Shown piece after piece: positions 63,115 to 64,000 of a stretch of 64,000 bases of DNA; the first letter of the stretch is position 1; each line of letters opens with the position of its first letter. The notes beneath the pieces were generated by a model. That model ran no database searches and was not told where the DNA came from. It worked only from the letters and a program-made list of their open reading frames with translations. The DNA is from Burhinus oedicnemus (lineage: Eukaryota > Chordata > Aves > Charadriiformes > Burhinidae), in NCBI GenBank assembly GCA_008921705.1, contig VFFE01009145.1, positions 674,796 to 738,795 of the forward strand, given 5' to 3'. Both the position numbers and the translations under genes were made by a program.

Positions 63115-63345
63115 ACAGTATATTTACAACAGGGTACAGGAAACGCTGTTCTTTTCCTTGGTTGGCTAGCAGCAGGCAGTGACATCTCCCATCGGGACTA
63201 GTACCTTTGCACTATTAAAATGTGCGTATAACTTAGGTGCTGATATTGATGTTCACAATAATGATGTTTGCCATCTGCTCCATTGCAGCTGGGAGAAGCT
63301 CTTTCCCACTTAGCGCTACATAATAAGGTGTCACTCTCACGGTTC
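63115..63345. promoter_or_regulatory. Weak candidate conserved non-coding block
   Basis: Non-repetitive sequence of higher complexity than its neighbours, including GGGTACAGGAAACGCTG and CATTGCAGCTGGGAGAAGC. It has a CAGCTG E-box at 63286-63291. No frame is open through it. This is the weakest of the candidate blocks. Confidence 0.12.
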
Positions 63346-64000
63346 TTTACACTTCTTTCTTTATTCAGAGAGTTTGGTGAACTTTATTTCTACTTTCTCT
63401 TTTCATAAGAAAAGCATGACTTTGTTAGATTATTTAAGGTATATACAATATTTTTAACATCTCAATTAACATTAATTGAGACATCTTTTTGTCCTTAAAA
63501 CTGTGAGTATTTTCAACATCGGTTTCTTTTTGTTCTCACAGTATTTTGTGCTAATATACTGCTTATTATAAGAAACAATATTGCCAGTGGTTATAATAAT
63601 GATCTTTAACATCTGTTCTTTGCAAATACCAACTGTTCCTTAATTTGATGCCATATTTAAAAATAATTACCCTCTTTCAGTCTTCCAATTTAATATTAAG
63701 TTATATTTCATATCATTGTATTTTACCAGATAGCTGATTATTTTTTTTCAATTGTATAACTGATTCTCAGCTTATAACAGATTAGTATTTGTCTCACCCT
63801 GGATAAATTTGATGGCGTGAATAGTAATCCTTATTATCTGCTTCCATTGACAACTTTCTTTCAAGCCTAGCTAAAAAAGAAATAATCACAATATATTACC
63901 ATGTTATCCTGAGCAGGAATTTGGATGTACTGGAATTTGGAGATCTCTGTACTGCAAATCTAATGGTGTTTCTCTTTCCTAGCAGTTTCTCTTCCACCCA

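Larger units (their letters stand above)
61265..64000. other. Non-coding DNA with GC-rich patch
   Basis: No recognised gene. A GC-rich patch (61560-61900) and two possible regulatory blocks (61980-62330 and 63115-63345) are listed separately. A short G-rich run lies at 62730-62746, and an A/C-rich low-complexity patch (AAACAAAACAACAACAAAT) near 62867-62885. Open frames have no domain. Confidence 0.6.

Noticed and set aside
1..64000. tRNA, rRNA, snRNA, CRISPR arrays, or an endogenous retrovirus with paired LTRs
   Set aside because: Looked for characteristic boxes, direct repeats with spacers, and paired long terminal repeats; none was seen by eye. A covariance-model or repeat-library search could still find small or degraded cases.

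Overview
This window looks like an AT-rich, gene-poor stretch of a bird genome. The diagnostic signal is a set of CR1 (chicken repeat 1) non-LTR retrotransposon fragments. Their 3' ends carry the short tandem octamers typical of avian CR1 (GATTCTGT or GATTCTAT type), and their ORF2 remnants keep readable reverse-transcriptase motifs (PQGS, FADD). No SINE-rich or mammalian L1/Alu background is visible. The species cannot be read from the sequence. Three 20-N gaps (3254-3273, 14662-14681, 59021-59040) mark joins in a draft assembly.

No complete protein-coding gene, tRNA, rRNA, snRNA or CRISPR array was found. The open frames outside CR1 are short, lack recognisable domains and have the length expected by chance in AT-rich vertebrate DNA. 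The window is therefore either intergenic desert or the inside of very large introns. A few places have well-formed splice-site pairs around short open segments (best: minus strand 42745-42800; weaker: plus strand 5879-5941 and 61710-61857). They are listed as unproven candidates.

Layout: 1-3.4 kb is unique sequence with a possible conserved regulatory block (480-1040) and a poly-T gap. 3.4-12 kb holds four short CR1 pieces: 3443 (+), 8257 (-), 10999 (-) and 11746 (+). 12-21 kb is unique AT-rich sequence. 21.15-22.3 kb is a 1-kb CR1 with a decayed ORF2 whose 3' tail runs into two pentanucleotide microsatellites. 22.3-57.9 kb is mostly unique, broken by simple repeats and two ancient palindromic MITE-like elements (39255-39405, 44471-44539). 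58.0-58.8 kb is a very old, diverged CR1 on the minus strand. 60.1-61.2 kb is a second 1.1-kb CR1 with a frameshifted ORF2. 61.5-64 kb has a small GC-rich patch followed by sequence that looks like non-coding regulatory DNA.

Nothing here forms an operon-like or multi-gene system, and I saw no undescribed biological system that I could defend. The most useful leads are the two palindromic ancient elements, the growth of microsatellites from a CR1 tail, the two-strand splice-signal cluster at 42.7 kb, and the candidate conserved non-coding blocks.
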